Positions 23,101 through 33,552 of a DNA stretch of 64,000 nt are shown one piece after another. The DNA comes from Yamagishiella unicocca. Lineage: Eukaryota > Chlorophyta > Chlorophyceae > Chlamydomonadales > Volvocaceae. The stretch spans positions 186,001 through 250,000 of the forward strand of contig BDSL01000006.1 in NCBI GenBank assembly GCA_003116995.1, in the 5' to 3' direction. The notes under the pieces were generated by a model, which was not told the origin of the DNA, ran no database searches, and saw only the letters and a program-made list of their open reading frames with translations. Made by a program: the position numbers and the translations under genes. How positions within the stretch are numbered: the first letter of the stretch is position 1; each line of letters starts with the position of its first letter.

Positions 23101-25180
23101 TCCTGCGCAGCTGGCGGCCCCGAGGCCGCGGCGCCGCCGCGCTGGTGTACGACTGGACCAGCCGCCGGCTGTACGTCGTGTTCGATGCCATGCACCCTGG
23201 CCGCAAGGCCATGTGGCAGGGCGAGGCCGACCCGCCGTCGCAGCCGCCGTCATCGCCATCGGCACCATCTAGTCCGCATCACGTGCAAGATGACGGGCCA
23301 GCAGGGGCTGAGACCGAGGCGCAGGATCTGGGGCCCGCCGGTACCTTTGGCTCCCCGTGGCACCAGCGGCACCCGCTGCCGCCTTCAGCGCCAGCGCCGC
23401 AGCAGCGGCAGCCGCAGCGGCAGCAGAAGGAGCCGCTGTGGGAGCAGCGGCAGCAGCCGTGGGGTGGCGGTGCGGATGGAGTCGCGGCGAACGCTTCGGA
23501 CGCCGCCTCGACGCCGACCACTGGCGAGGGCTTTGAGGGGCCCTACCGCCACCTCACGCCCCCAGTAGGAGGTGAGTCCCAGCCTCGCGATTGCTGTCCG
23601 GATGGGACTCTCGCAGCCGACCGCGCGGGTCGCCGTCCCCGTCGCTACCGCTCTCCGGTAACTTGCAACGTTGCGTTGCAACACTAATGCGTATGAAAGA
23701 GCCAACGCCCTTGCTCGTTTTATTTGCGAATGGTGATCTGTCCTGCCATCCGGCCGACAACCTCCAATGGTGATCTGTCCTGCCATCCGGCCGACAACCT
23801 AAGTGCTCCGCTGCACGTGTCGATCGTACCGCATCCCCACCGAACCCCGCCCGGCCGCCACGGGATCACTACGCAGATGACACCTGCGTTGCCGTCGGCT
23901 GTCCCCTGGTGGAGACGTACAGCCTGCCCGCGGCGCTGGTGCGTGACGACGACCAGGAGGTCCAGGGAGGCGGCGGAGGGAGAGGAGCGGGTGGTGGTGA
24001 GAGGAGGCACGGCGGCGCGGAGGAGGGGCGCGAGGGCGTCGAGTCCCCGCCGGGCGGCGATGGCACCGGCGGCCGCGGCAGCGGGAGGGCAGAGGCAGGA
24101 GCGGCGGTTGCGGCTGCGGCCGATGACGCTGATGAGGCTTCCCAGGAGGTGGACGACGAGGAGAACACGCAATTCGACGTCATCAGGTGCAGCTTACTGG
24201 GCGAGGGATAAATCGGGACGTGGAGAGAGGGCGAGGGTCCTAGCTTGCTGCTGGCGAGATTACGTGCCATAATTCATCACACGCGGTGCTATCTGAGCCC
24301 ATCATAAGGGGCTGCGCCCACGACTTCACGTCCTTGGGTTGTTGCCTGGGGCTCACGCATGCATATAAATGGAGCAGGCCGGACGCCAGCCGTACCTCGT
24401 GATGCGTCCCTCCGCATTCCCGCCATACACGCGCATCCATCGTTCTGTGTGCCGTTCCAGCTGCCGCGCCGGCTCACTGCTACTGCTGCCTTCTCCCCCC
24501 ACTGGTGTTGCCCCACCTCTCATCCGCTGCCGCTTTCCTCCGTCCACCTCGCCTCCTCCCAGGGACCCCGACTTCATCCCAGACCCAGACATGAACCCGC
24601 TGGTGGAGGACTGGATTCGCATGAGGCGCGACGAGGCGGGTGCGTCCCTGAGGGGCGTGCCCGCAAAGGGTCGGGGGCCGTAGGGACCAGGGGACAGGTG
24701 ATGATACCAAATGAATGTGCCTGGAATGTGCCTGGTTGTAGATTTTGAACCTCTGGTATTAATTTTACTTTGCGCAACCACCTGTTCCGGCGGGCCCACT
24801 CTCACTGAGATTCCTCTGCCCTGTTGACCCCAGGCGGCGAGCTGGACCTGCCCCCTGGTGCTCCGCTGCGGCTGCGCATCTTCCTGGACGCCTCCTGCCT
24901 CGAGGTGTTCACCGGCAGCGGCCAGGTGCTGACCACCCGGGTGTACCGGGGCCACCCGCCACAGCCGCAGCCGCACGACCACCAGCGGCCAGAAGCCGCC
25001 GCCAATGGCGACCCGTGGGTCGTCGCGGCAGTTGACAACTCCGGACCCACGTTCCCGGGCCCCGACCCGGGCATTGAGTTGCTGGCGGTGGGCGGCAGCT
25101 GCACCGTCGACGATCTGCACGCCTATGAGGTGAACGGCGCCTGGCCCCGGGAGGAGGATGTGCCGTGCGAGGAGGTTTAA
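17103..25180 (+). CDS. Glycoside hydrolase family 32 protein (invertase-type), copy B, 1502 aa
   Basis: Eleven exons join in phase: 17103-17515, 17855-18014, 18335-18482, 18738-18941, 19193-21270, 22242-22379, 22733-22866, 23072-23571, 23877-24186, 24563-24639, 24834-25180. The catalytic residues are intact: GWGSDPNGP (D125), WRDPW (D269) and WECP (E329). Exons 2, 3, 4, 6 and 7 have exactly the same lengths as in copy A, so the pair is a tandem duplication. The insertion after the acid/base (about residues 355-863) is Ala/Thr/Gly-rich and mostly unalignable with copy A, apart from one island. The region matching copy A exon 8 is split here by two extra introns and ends in an acidic linker. 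The beta-sandwich exon is almost identical to that of copy A. A TGTAA signal lies 49 nt after the stop. The N-terminus (MATLSNMPMSPRAYSLGAAL) shows no confident targeting signal. Confidence 0.93.
23729..23802 (+). repeat. 37-bp direct repeat, two copies, in intron 8 of GH32 copy B
   Basis: The unit beginning AATGGTGATCTGTCCTGCCA occurs twice head-to-tail (23729-23765 and 23766-23802) within the intron between 23571 and 23877. It is away from the splice sites. Confidence 0.9.
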
Positions 25181-25228
25181 CAAAGGCACGGAGACGGCTG
25201 CTGGCTGGTGTTCGGCGCTCCATTCGGT

Positions 25229-25233
25229 TGTAA
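25229..25233 (+). terminator. Putative polyadenylation signal TGTAA for GH32 copy B
   Basis: TGTAA, the usual volvocalean polyadenylation signal, lies 49 nt after the TAA stop in an otherwise non-coding context. Assignment is by motif and position only. Confidence 0.6.
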
Positions 25234-28200
25234 CATCAGCGGTCACAGTCTCAAAAGAGTTGCATAAAGAGGAATGGGTACGAGGCAGAAGTGCTCGTGT
25301 TGTGCCCACGATACAACAGCTCGAGCCAAGGACGTTAGTGTTGTAAACCACTTGCTGGTCCCTACAACATTTGCTGGTCCAAAAGTGGTGGTAGTCAGGA
25401 ATACCGATTTGGGGATTGCGCAAGGACTTAATAGTCGTCAGAAGATCGTCGTACAAACGCTGATTCTTAACGACCCGACGAAGGGTCTATCTCGTAACCG
25501 ATCATGCAGGCACCAGGCCTTTCTACCAGCAGCACAGGCTACAGATGATTGCGCAGGCAATCACAACCCGTTGTATCACTAAATTTAGGCCTTAGTACTG
25601 TTTTAGCGCCTCAGAAGGCGAGATGCGACAGTTGGCGTTGATTGTTTTAGCGCCTCAGAAGGCGAGATGCGACAGTTGGCGTTGATTGGTTGGCTACGTA
25701 TTTGATCTGGGCGGTGTTTACTTGCTCCGGCGGTGGTATGCATATCTTGTTGTATGTTGACACCGTGACAGCATTGATGGCGTAAGGGTGGGTGCAGAGG
25801 TACGTAAGCGGAAATAAAGGTAAATGAAAGGTCGGGATGGTTAGACTACGTGACATATGCACTGACATGTTACCCACGTGAACTAGTGGGTCACGTTTAT
25901 TTTACTAGTTGAACGATCCTGTCTGGGTGCAGGGCGGGGGACATGTGATAAGACTCCTTCGGCTAACTTTAGCTCAAGCCGTTCCGAAGCAAGCGCTGAA
26001 ATAAGTTGGTTGTGGTCCGGCCTTGCATATCCCTACCTATGAGCACGCAGGACCCATGCGCGGTATGTATGTACCCTACCTGCTGTGCGAACGCCGACAT
26101 CAGCCCATAAATGGGTTACGTCCTCCTGCATGGTCCCTCGCCAATAATGTACGGCATGTGCTGTCGTATACTGTTCCCGATTGAGGCGGCAAGTCCCGGT
26201 GTAAATTATGTATGCGTGTCAGCTGCAGCCCGCTTCGCGCGGCAGATGCACTTGGGTGGAATTTGCTGGCACCGTTGCGGCTGGACGCTGCTGTTGTATG
26301 TAACATCATATGTTTTCCCTTCGTGCTTCGTGTGTACTCACCTGGCTTTTTGAATGTAAGCGCAGGGTACGCGACATTCCTCCTTAATAATGCCGAGTGA
26401 GGAATGTACGTGGTTCCGTGACGAGCGCTTTGCACATGTTCCAGGCCTTGAGTGCTCGGCAATGATCACCGGCGGCGGCAGTGGACAAATTAAGCCAGTG
26501 GCTGAATGGAGTAAGTGGCCGCTGGTCGGGGAACTGTTCGAGGGCTGTACATAAAGATAATGCATGGTTGCTCATCGCTCCGCGGTTGGCCCCTGTTTGG
26601 CCATCAACCGGAGACGGCGCATCGCGTGTCGCGTTTTCTGGGTTATGTTAAACTATTGTAATTCGTAACCTCTCGCTACCACGCAATTGCAGCTGCGAAT
26701 AGGCGATACATGCGGCCATTTCCCATGCGAACTAGGTCGTGCGAGTTTTAAGGTGCGGTGTCTTAACGACACCGTCATAACCTGTCATCACTGCCTCTTA
26801 AACAAATATCATATCGACGGCACAGCAGTCGTAATATCGTATGGCAAACTACGTGCCTTACGAGGTTCTCATGTCTACGTCGTAAACTGCGTCCTAATCT
26901 CCTAGGTAGCTGTCGTATGTGGCGACCTGGCTGACCTGGCCTGCAAGTCGGGCCACGGCCAGCTCCCCCCTATCAGCGATCGACATCACGCACCCTTCCG
27001 GTCAACCCACCAGCATCCCCCCCCTTCGCGTCGCGCCCCTCTGCGTCACCCTCCTCTGTGCCTGTCTGTACCGTCTTCCTCAGACTCAATCAGAGTGCTG
27101 TCCTCGGGCGACACGTCAAGCACTGTCTCAGCAGGACGCACAGAGTTGTGTTGCTGTACGATATGTTTTGTGTGAAGCGTCGGTTTAGCTTTAGTAAGGC
27201 TGGGTTTTCCGAAAATTCATCACCCTTCTTCCGCATCAGCGCAGGTCTGGGCGTTTGCGAGATTTCAGCTTGTACCCAATTTGTCAGTCAAGAAATGTTG
27301 CTGTAGGCATGCGTAGCGCGACGAGCAAGGTTCGCTTGCTCGATGACCATTCATATGGCTTTTGGTAGCTAGCGACGGGTAGCGCACTGAAGACTGAACG
27401 TTGTCTAAACATCGCTTACGTTCGAAAGCCAAAGCGAGTGAACGGAAACCAGGAGCGAGAGCGGCTACGTACGATTAAAAAAATCAAGCGCATCCGGGCG
27501 ACCCGACACATACGAGTGTTCGGGCCCCCCCGCGGCCGCGTATGGGCAGGTATCGGCCTACCTACAAAAATCGTATCCGTCTACTTCACAGGCACATCTG
27601 CCCGACTACTTCACAGACACCCATGTTTTTGCCCGCACTGACCCGCTATAGTCCCGCCCCCATTAGTTGCATCATCCTATCCCTACAAAAATTTGCTTGC
27701 CGTCAGGAGCGGCCCGGCGGTGCTGTTGGGCCTTGAGGCGGGGAGCAAGCAATCAGCGAAATGGATGGAGGGAGCCGGGAATGAAGGGCACGCGTCAACT
27801 TGACCCGATCATCATCACTTAACACATGCATAATAATTATTGTTGTTCAGCATTTAACGTGTAGGTAGGAAAGCTCACCGGCGGCATCAGCCGCGCGCCG
27901 CGCCCGCATCATGTCCGGACATACACAGCAGTTAACCGGAGGTTGAATTAGTAGATAGTCCTTCATCATCCCACCTTTGCCCACAACCTGTCCCCTCCTC
28001 CGCACACCAGTCCAACCAGTCGGCACGCGGGTCCCCACCTCACGCTTCTTGCGCCAAGTCAGCTACAAAGCAGTGCCCATTACTACGAACAGCTCGCGCT
28101 GTCCGCAGGTAAGAGGGTCAAACAGGATGTTAACTCTGCCCGGGGGAGCGGCGATCAGGCAGGATCAGGTTCGCTGCAGGCAGCTGCAGGCTAGGCGGGA

Positions 28201-28887
28201 TGCTGCCGAGGGGACAGACCACGACGCGTGGTAGGTATTGCAAGAGTTGCGTTTTTAGAGACGCTTGTCCAGCTGCGCATGCGCTACCCTATCTAGTCCA
28301 GCTGAGGACATACTGCGACTGTATTGCCGTGGTCTGTCTTGCCGTGGTGAAGTCCGCGAGCGTAGCCCCCTAAACCTGGAGCCTTACTGCGCAAGAGCAG
28401 TGGCATGTCTGATTCGCTCCTCAGAAGCCGCCCAATTCGTTAGTGCCTTTCCGAGAAACGCGGCGGGTGCTGCAGGCTCTCCGCGAAGGACAGCCAGCGG
28501 CAGCAGATATATACGGGCCTGGCATTTTGTGGCTCTTCACCGCCACCGTCCACCCTCCACCATAGCCAGTCTTAGTCCAGGGTTGCCAAGGATCCCGCAT
28601 TCACACGAGGAGATTTGCGTTTGCGGATGACCCTTGGGACGGCGTTGATCGAGGAATATATGGAAAGCGCCTTCCTTTCTATCCCCTTTCTGTCTGTACA
28701 CGTATGTTATTCTTGGTGGTTAATATACGTTAGGCTTTACTTACCGACGTGGCACGCGCTTCTTCGCGCCTAGGTTTCAGAGCGAATTAAATTGGTCATC
28801 GCCGGGATATGGACAGAAACTTTTACTGATTCTGAAAATAAAAGACTCAGCTCAGGATCCTCTGCCTCTCTACGCTAAGCAGATGCG
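25234..28887. other. Intergenic region of about 3.6 kb, no gene recognised
   Basis: This is one of the AT-richer intervals of the window. Open frames are short, with no recognisable domain and no consistent exon series. Visible structures are a 44-bp tandem duplication at 25600-25687 and a short perfect hairpin at 27322-27342 (8-bp arms, 5-nt loop). The right end must contain the promoter of the PP2C gene. An untranslated RNA or a decayed transposon would not be excluded by reading alone. Confidence 0.5.
25600..25687 (+). repeat. 44-bp tandem duplication, two copies
   Basis: The unit starting GTTTTAGCGCCTCAGAAGGC is present at 25600-25643 and again at 25644-25687 with no differences that I can see, suggesting a recent duplication in intergenic DNA. 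Confidence 0.93.
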
Positions 28888-31800
28888 ATGGCAGGTGTTT
28901 CGCTCGGCCCTCCGTTGAACAGCACTGTGCTGCTAGATCCTTGGACGGCCGCTGTAGCTTCAGCCGCAGCCAGAAGCAGCGAGCTACTGGAAGCGGAGGT
29001 TGCGGCCGAGGGGGGAGTTTCTACTTCAACAAGGGCTTGCTTTACAGCGACAGCCAGAGCCAGCGAGCCCTCTGCACCTCAGGGCCATGCGCCAGCAGCT
29101 ACACACAGTAGCTCTCTTGCAGCGAAATTTAATCTTCCGCAGCCAAATGTACTACAAGTTTTGCGCACGGCGTATTTCGGCGCTGCTCGCAACACGCATA
29201 AGCACATTCCGACAACAGCGCCGGGGCGGTCCGTCGCGCCATCGCCACCTGCAACACAATATCCCATTGGTAATGAAGGAGGTCAAAGCGAGGTCCGCGA
29301 GGCCAAGCGTCACAAGTCAACTGCTGGCGGCATCGGCGACTGTGCCATCGGGACGGCGTCGCGTCGCGGTGCAGCGGCGCTGAAACGCCTCTGTACTGCG
29401 CTAGGCGTGGTAGGTTGGAAGCGCGCGCCGCAATGCGGGTACTGAGAACTGACATCTGCCCCTTCAACCGTCTATGCGCAGTATCCCTTCCGTCTGTTCG
29501 TGACACATACTTTCCCCTTCCCCCAATCGTCTTCACCGCCGTGTGCAGTATACCCAGCATGCGCAGCTACCCGCCCACGGCCTGTCGTACGCAGTGGCAA
29601 GCTGTCGGGGCTGGCGTGTCGCAATGGTGAGGCTGTTGCATATATGCTGGCGTTCGTGTTAGGCAGGAAGGACGAGTGAAAGGACGTGACCAAGTGACCC
29701 GAACAGCTTCAACAGCTGAACGCGCTGCCGCTTGCGCCTCCTGCACCCACATCTACGCCGCCAAACTGGCCCGCAACCCAAGTCAGCGATCCCCTCTTAT
29801 CCAAGCTGCCCACCCTCTGCACCCTTACTTCACAAAACGACCTGCGTATTTTCTACGGCTTAACATGTAGCCCGACCGGTCCTTTCTTGCCTGGACCGTC
29901 TTTGATGACGTGAGCACAAGGTCCGCCACCTCATCTCTCCGGTGACCGGTAACTGCCGCCGCGCAGGAGGACTCGTACGCGGCCGAGGTGCCTCTGGGCG
30001 GCTCGTCGTCCGACGTGGCGCTCTTCGCCCTGTACGACGGCCACGGAGGAGCTGAGGTGGCGCGCTACAGCGCGCTGCACATGGTGCGTCGTACGACATG
30101 CACGTCGCCTGAGACGCATGCACAGGGCGTACCGTAGGGTAGGTTCAGCAACACGTTCGCTCCTGGACATCCGGCCGGCCCACATTTCCTCCTGCGGTCG
30201 CGCCTCCCTCGCCTCCGGTCATCCTTCGCAGCCCCACCAAGGCACTGAATTACCACCCGCCCCGCGCCGCTCGCCCCTGCCCGCCCCACCTCACAGGGCC
30301 GGGCTATCCGGGACGCCCCATCCGCCCACGAAGTCTTCGGCCCCTCACCCGCTGCCGCCGCGCCCGCGGCCGATGCCGACGGTGCGCCCTCTACCTCCGC
30401 ACCGGCCGCCGCCGCCTGCCCCTCTCCGGCCTGCCGCACCGGCGCCGGCACGGGCGCGGGCCGGCCGCATGGCTCCGCCCTGCGCGAGGCGTTCCTCTCG
30501 TTGGACCGCCAGCTGGCCGAGGAGGGACGCGCGAGGGAGCTGATGGCGCTGGCCAACCCTGGGGCGCTGACTGCGCCGCCTGAGGCGTACGGCAGGTACG
30601 GAAGGCACGGATCGCCGAGCGGATGTGGACAAGCGTGCAGGGCTTTTGCACCAACGATTCAGATGCAGTCAGTCAAAGCGGTGCATGCCTTTTCAATAAA
30701 TTTTAAAACGTCAAGCTCGCCCAGACACGCGGTGGGATTTGGGTTGGTAGCGAAAGAGCAAGGCGCCAGAGGGAGGAGCGCTGTCCCAGTGCCATGGGGG
30801 ACCGGCGGTGTTGGGAGGACGTGTGGCGATGTGGGTCTCGAGGTTACGGGCACACCCGCATCCGCCGCAAGTCACGCAGGCAGCGTTAAGGTGGTGGGAC
30901 TGCGGCATCCGGACCGTTCCTTGTCCCTGGGCGCCTCCGAACCCGCGCAGGCGCAGGGTAGGCGGCCCCTTCATCGGACCCGCCGCCGGCTCCACCGCCA
31001 CCGTGGCGCTCATTGGGCGAGACGGGGTGACGGTGGCGGCGGTGGGTGACAGCAGGTGGGTGCAGGCGGGGGTTGTGATGGGGGGGGATGGGTCAGGGCC
31101 ACTACTGGCACTTGGACAAGGAAGGGGGCCGCGCCTGCCCTCGGCGACGGTTTCTCGCCCTCCACAGTGCCGGTAGAGTTGTTCCCGCCGCGGCATGGCG
31201 TCAGCCTCGTGGTGGGGAAGAAGGTCGTTACCTTTGCGCCAAAGCCTTTTACCTAAAGCTGGACGTGCAGCTGCGGCGCCGCATGCTGTCCCCATTTTTC
31301 GCTAGTCGGCCCGTTGATGACCTCCTTCCCCACCACCAGGTCGGCGCCACGTCGCAGCTTACGGGCCTGAGCAGCATACCCCGCCCGCGGCCCACTTCCT
31401 TCACACCGGGCCACCACACTCAGCCAGTTGCAAGGCTATCCGCACATCACCCCTGGCCCCCCTCCTCCCCCTCCCACCCCCTGCCCCGCCTCCCCTGCCG
31501 CCCCCCTCCCCCCCGGCTCAGGTGCATCCTGGGCAGCCGGGCTGGCGGCGTGGTGGCCCTGAGTGTGGACCACAAGGCCAGCGACCCGGGGGAGCGGGAG
31601 CGGGTCGTCCAGGTGCGGTCCAAGGGGGCCGCGGGGGCGGTCCCGGGGTATAATGGCCTGGCGGTGGTGCCTGGACGCTGCTGCCCAGCAGCGCCCCTCG
31701 AACCCACCGTAAAGCACCCACCCATGCGGGGCAGGTGGCCCCTTGTACCTGCTGGCATGGTACATTCATTTCTACATGACTGGTCTCCCTGTCCCGAATC

Positions 31801-33368
31801 AAGCCATGACGTGTTTCCTGCCCTGCCCTGCGCTCTCTCCCCCCGCCCCGCCAGGCGGGCTGCTGGGTGTCCGCCAGCGGGCGGGTGTGCGGCGAGCTGG
31901 ACATGTCCCGGGCGCTGGGGGATGCCGACATGAAGCAGGCTGCCGGGCTGCCGCAGCACCGGCAGGCAGTCACCGCCGACCCCACTGTGGCGCACCTGCC
32001 GCTGCAGCAGCAGCAGGGCGGGGACCCTGGCGGCAGCGGTGACGTCCGTCCAGGCGCAGGAGGAGACGGTGCCGGCAGCAGCAGCGGCCAGGGCGGCAGT
32101 AGTAGCAGTAGGGGCTGCTGCTACCTGCTGCTGGCCAGTGACGGGCTGTGGAATGTGCTGGACAATGAGAAGGTGCGCAGGAGGGTGCTGGTGAGAGCTC
32201 CAGAATGGCATGGTAGCCTGACGCTCCGCCGGCGGGTCACGAGGGGGGTTGGAGGGGACGAAAACGCGTACCCTGATACGAAATGAGGGAACGGGGAAGG
32301 GAGGCACGCGTATTATGTAAGCGCATCCTACGGAAGACGGTGCCCAGTTCCTTGATGCTCATTACTGCCGCAGGGCAAAGTCCCTATCCGACCCTTACCG
32401 CAACTTGCATCTCTCCGTGAAGAACGTCGTCGCTCCCTCCTCCTTTCGATCCCCCTTCAGCCCTTGCTTCACTCTTATGTGCCGGCCCACGGGTTTCCTC
32501 TCACCCCCGCACCCGACAGGTGCACGAGTTCGTGATGGAGCGGCTGGAGGCCCAGCTGCCCACCGACTCCATCTGCGAGCAGCTCTGCGTGGAGGCCTGC
32601 GTCAGCGAACGCACCGCGTACGACAACGTGACGGTGCTGCTCGTACTACTGCACGGCGTGCAGCCTGCCTGCCAGGCGGGGACTGCGGAGGCGGCGGTCT
32701 GGTGGTCGGAGTCGATGGCACAGACGCGGGCGGCCGCGACCGTGGAGGGGGCGGTGGGCTTCAGTAGCGAGAGTGCTGGTGGCGGGGAGGCGAGGATGGC
32801 AGAGGAGGTGGTGATCGAAAAGGAGGAGGTGGTGGTCGAAAAGGAGGAGGTGGTGGTGAGGCTGGCGAAGGGGTCGTGGACGGGGATGCAGGCGGCGGAG
32901 ACGTTCGCATCGACATCCGTAAAGCAGGGTTCGGCGTCGGCGTCGGCATTGCCCGGAGCAGCGGCAGCAGCGGGGGCGGAAACGGGGCCGGCAAGAACGG
33001 GTTGTGGAGGTTTGGGTGTGAGAGGGCTGGACGGCGCGGCGGGCTCCGGCGGCAGCTGCTGGGGGGAGCTCCAGGAGCGAATTCAGGAAGGGCAGGGGGG
33101 AAAGCTGGGGGGCGAGGAGACGTATGCGGAGGCGCTGGGGGATGCGGTGTGCAGCGTATGGATTCCTGGGGCGCGAGTAGAGGCAGCTATGGCGGCGGTG
33201 GGGGCGTGCTGCCGAGAGGCGGATGTGCTGGTGGTGGGCTGCGCCCAGGGCGCGTGCAGCGAGGGGACTGGTGGCCAGGGAGATGGGTCGCTGGGGCGTA
33301 TGGAGGCGCCCGGGCACGGCGCTATCGCGGACCTAGGGGAGCGGCTTCTTGAAGTCCATCCGATGTAG
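28888..33368 (+). CDS. PP2C-family Ser/Thr protein phosphatase, about 764 aa
   Basis: Exons 28888-29409, 29967-30083, 30297-30595, 30957-31055, 31522-31612, 31855-32172 and 32520-33368 join in phase. PP2C motifs appear in order: EDSYAAE (residue 175 on), ALYDGHGG (D198, G199), STATVALI, AVGDSR, LSVDHKASDPGERERV, SGRVCGELDMSRALGD, LLASDGLWNV (D472) and TAYDNVTVLLV (D517). The metal-binding aspartates are therefore all present, and an active Mn2+/Mg2+-dependent phosphatase is expected. The N-terminal 160 residues and the loop after DGHGG are low in complexity. A roughly 245-residue C-terminal tail with EKEEVVV repeats is not part of the family. The joint between exons 1 and 2 is the least certain: it lacks the usual R-x-x-M-E-D start, reading GVEDS instead. 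Substrate and location cannot be read from the sequence. TGTAA lies 82 nt after the stop. Confidence 0.9.
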
Positions 33369-33449
33369 ACGGATTCGGCAGCCGGTTGAGCATCAAGTCA
33401 ACGCGCGAGTTGGTAATGCCGTATTGCAACGTACGGCCTTAGAAGCCGT

Positions 33450-33454
33450 TGTAA
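33450..33454 (+). terminator. Putative polyadenylation signal TGTAA for the PP2C gene
   Basis: TGTAA lies 82 nt after the PP2C stop and about 100 nt before the next ATG, so the PP2C 3' UTR and the next gene's 5' UTR are packed into 184 nt. Confidence 0.6.
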
Positions 33455-33552
33455 GAATTCTGTGTTGCTTTCCGCTCCGCGCCAAGTTGTTGCAACGATT
33501 ACACACAGTTAGGCTGGGTATAGAAAAATAGGTGCGTTTACCAACTGAGAGA

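Noticed and set aside
27322..27342. Short perfect hairpin as a possible RNA gene or terminator
   Set aside because: An 8-bp stem alone is common by chance in a window this size, and nothing around it supports an RNA gene.
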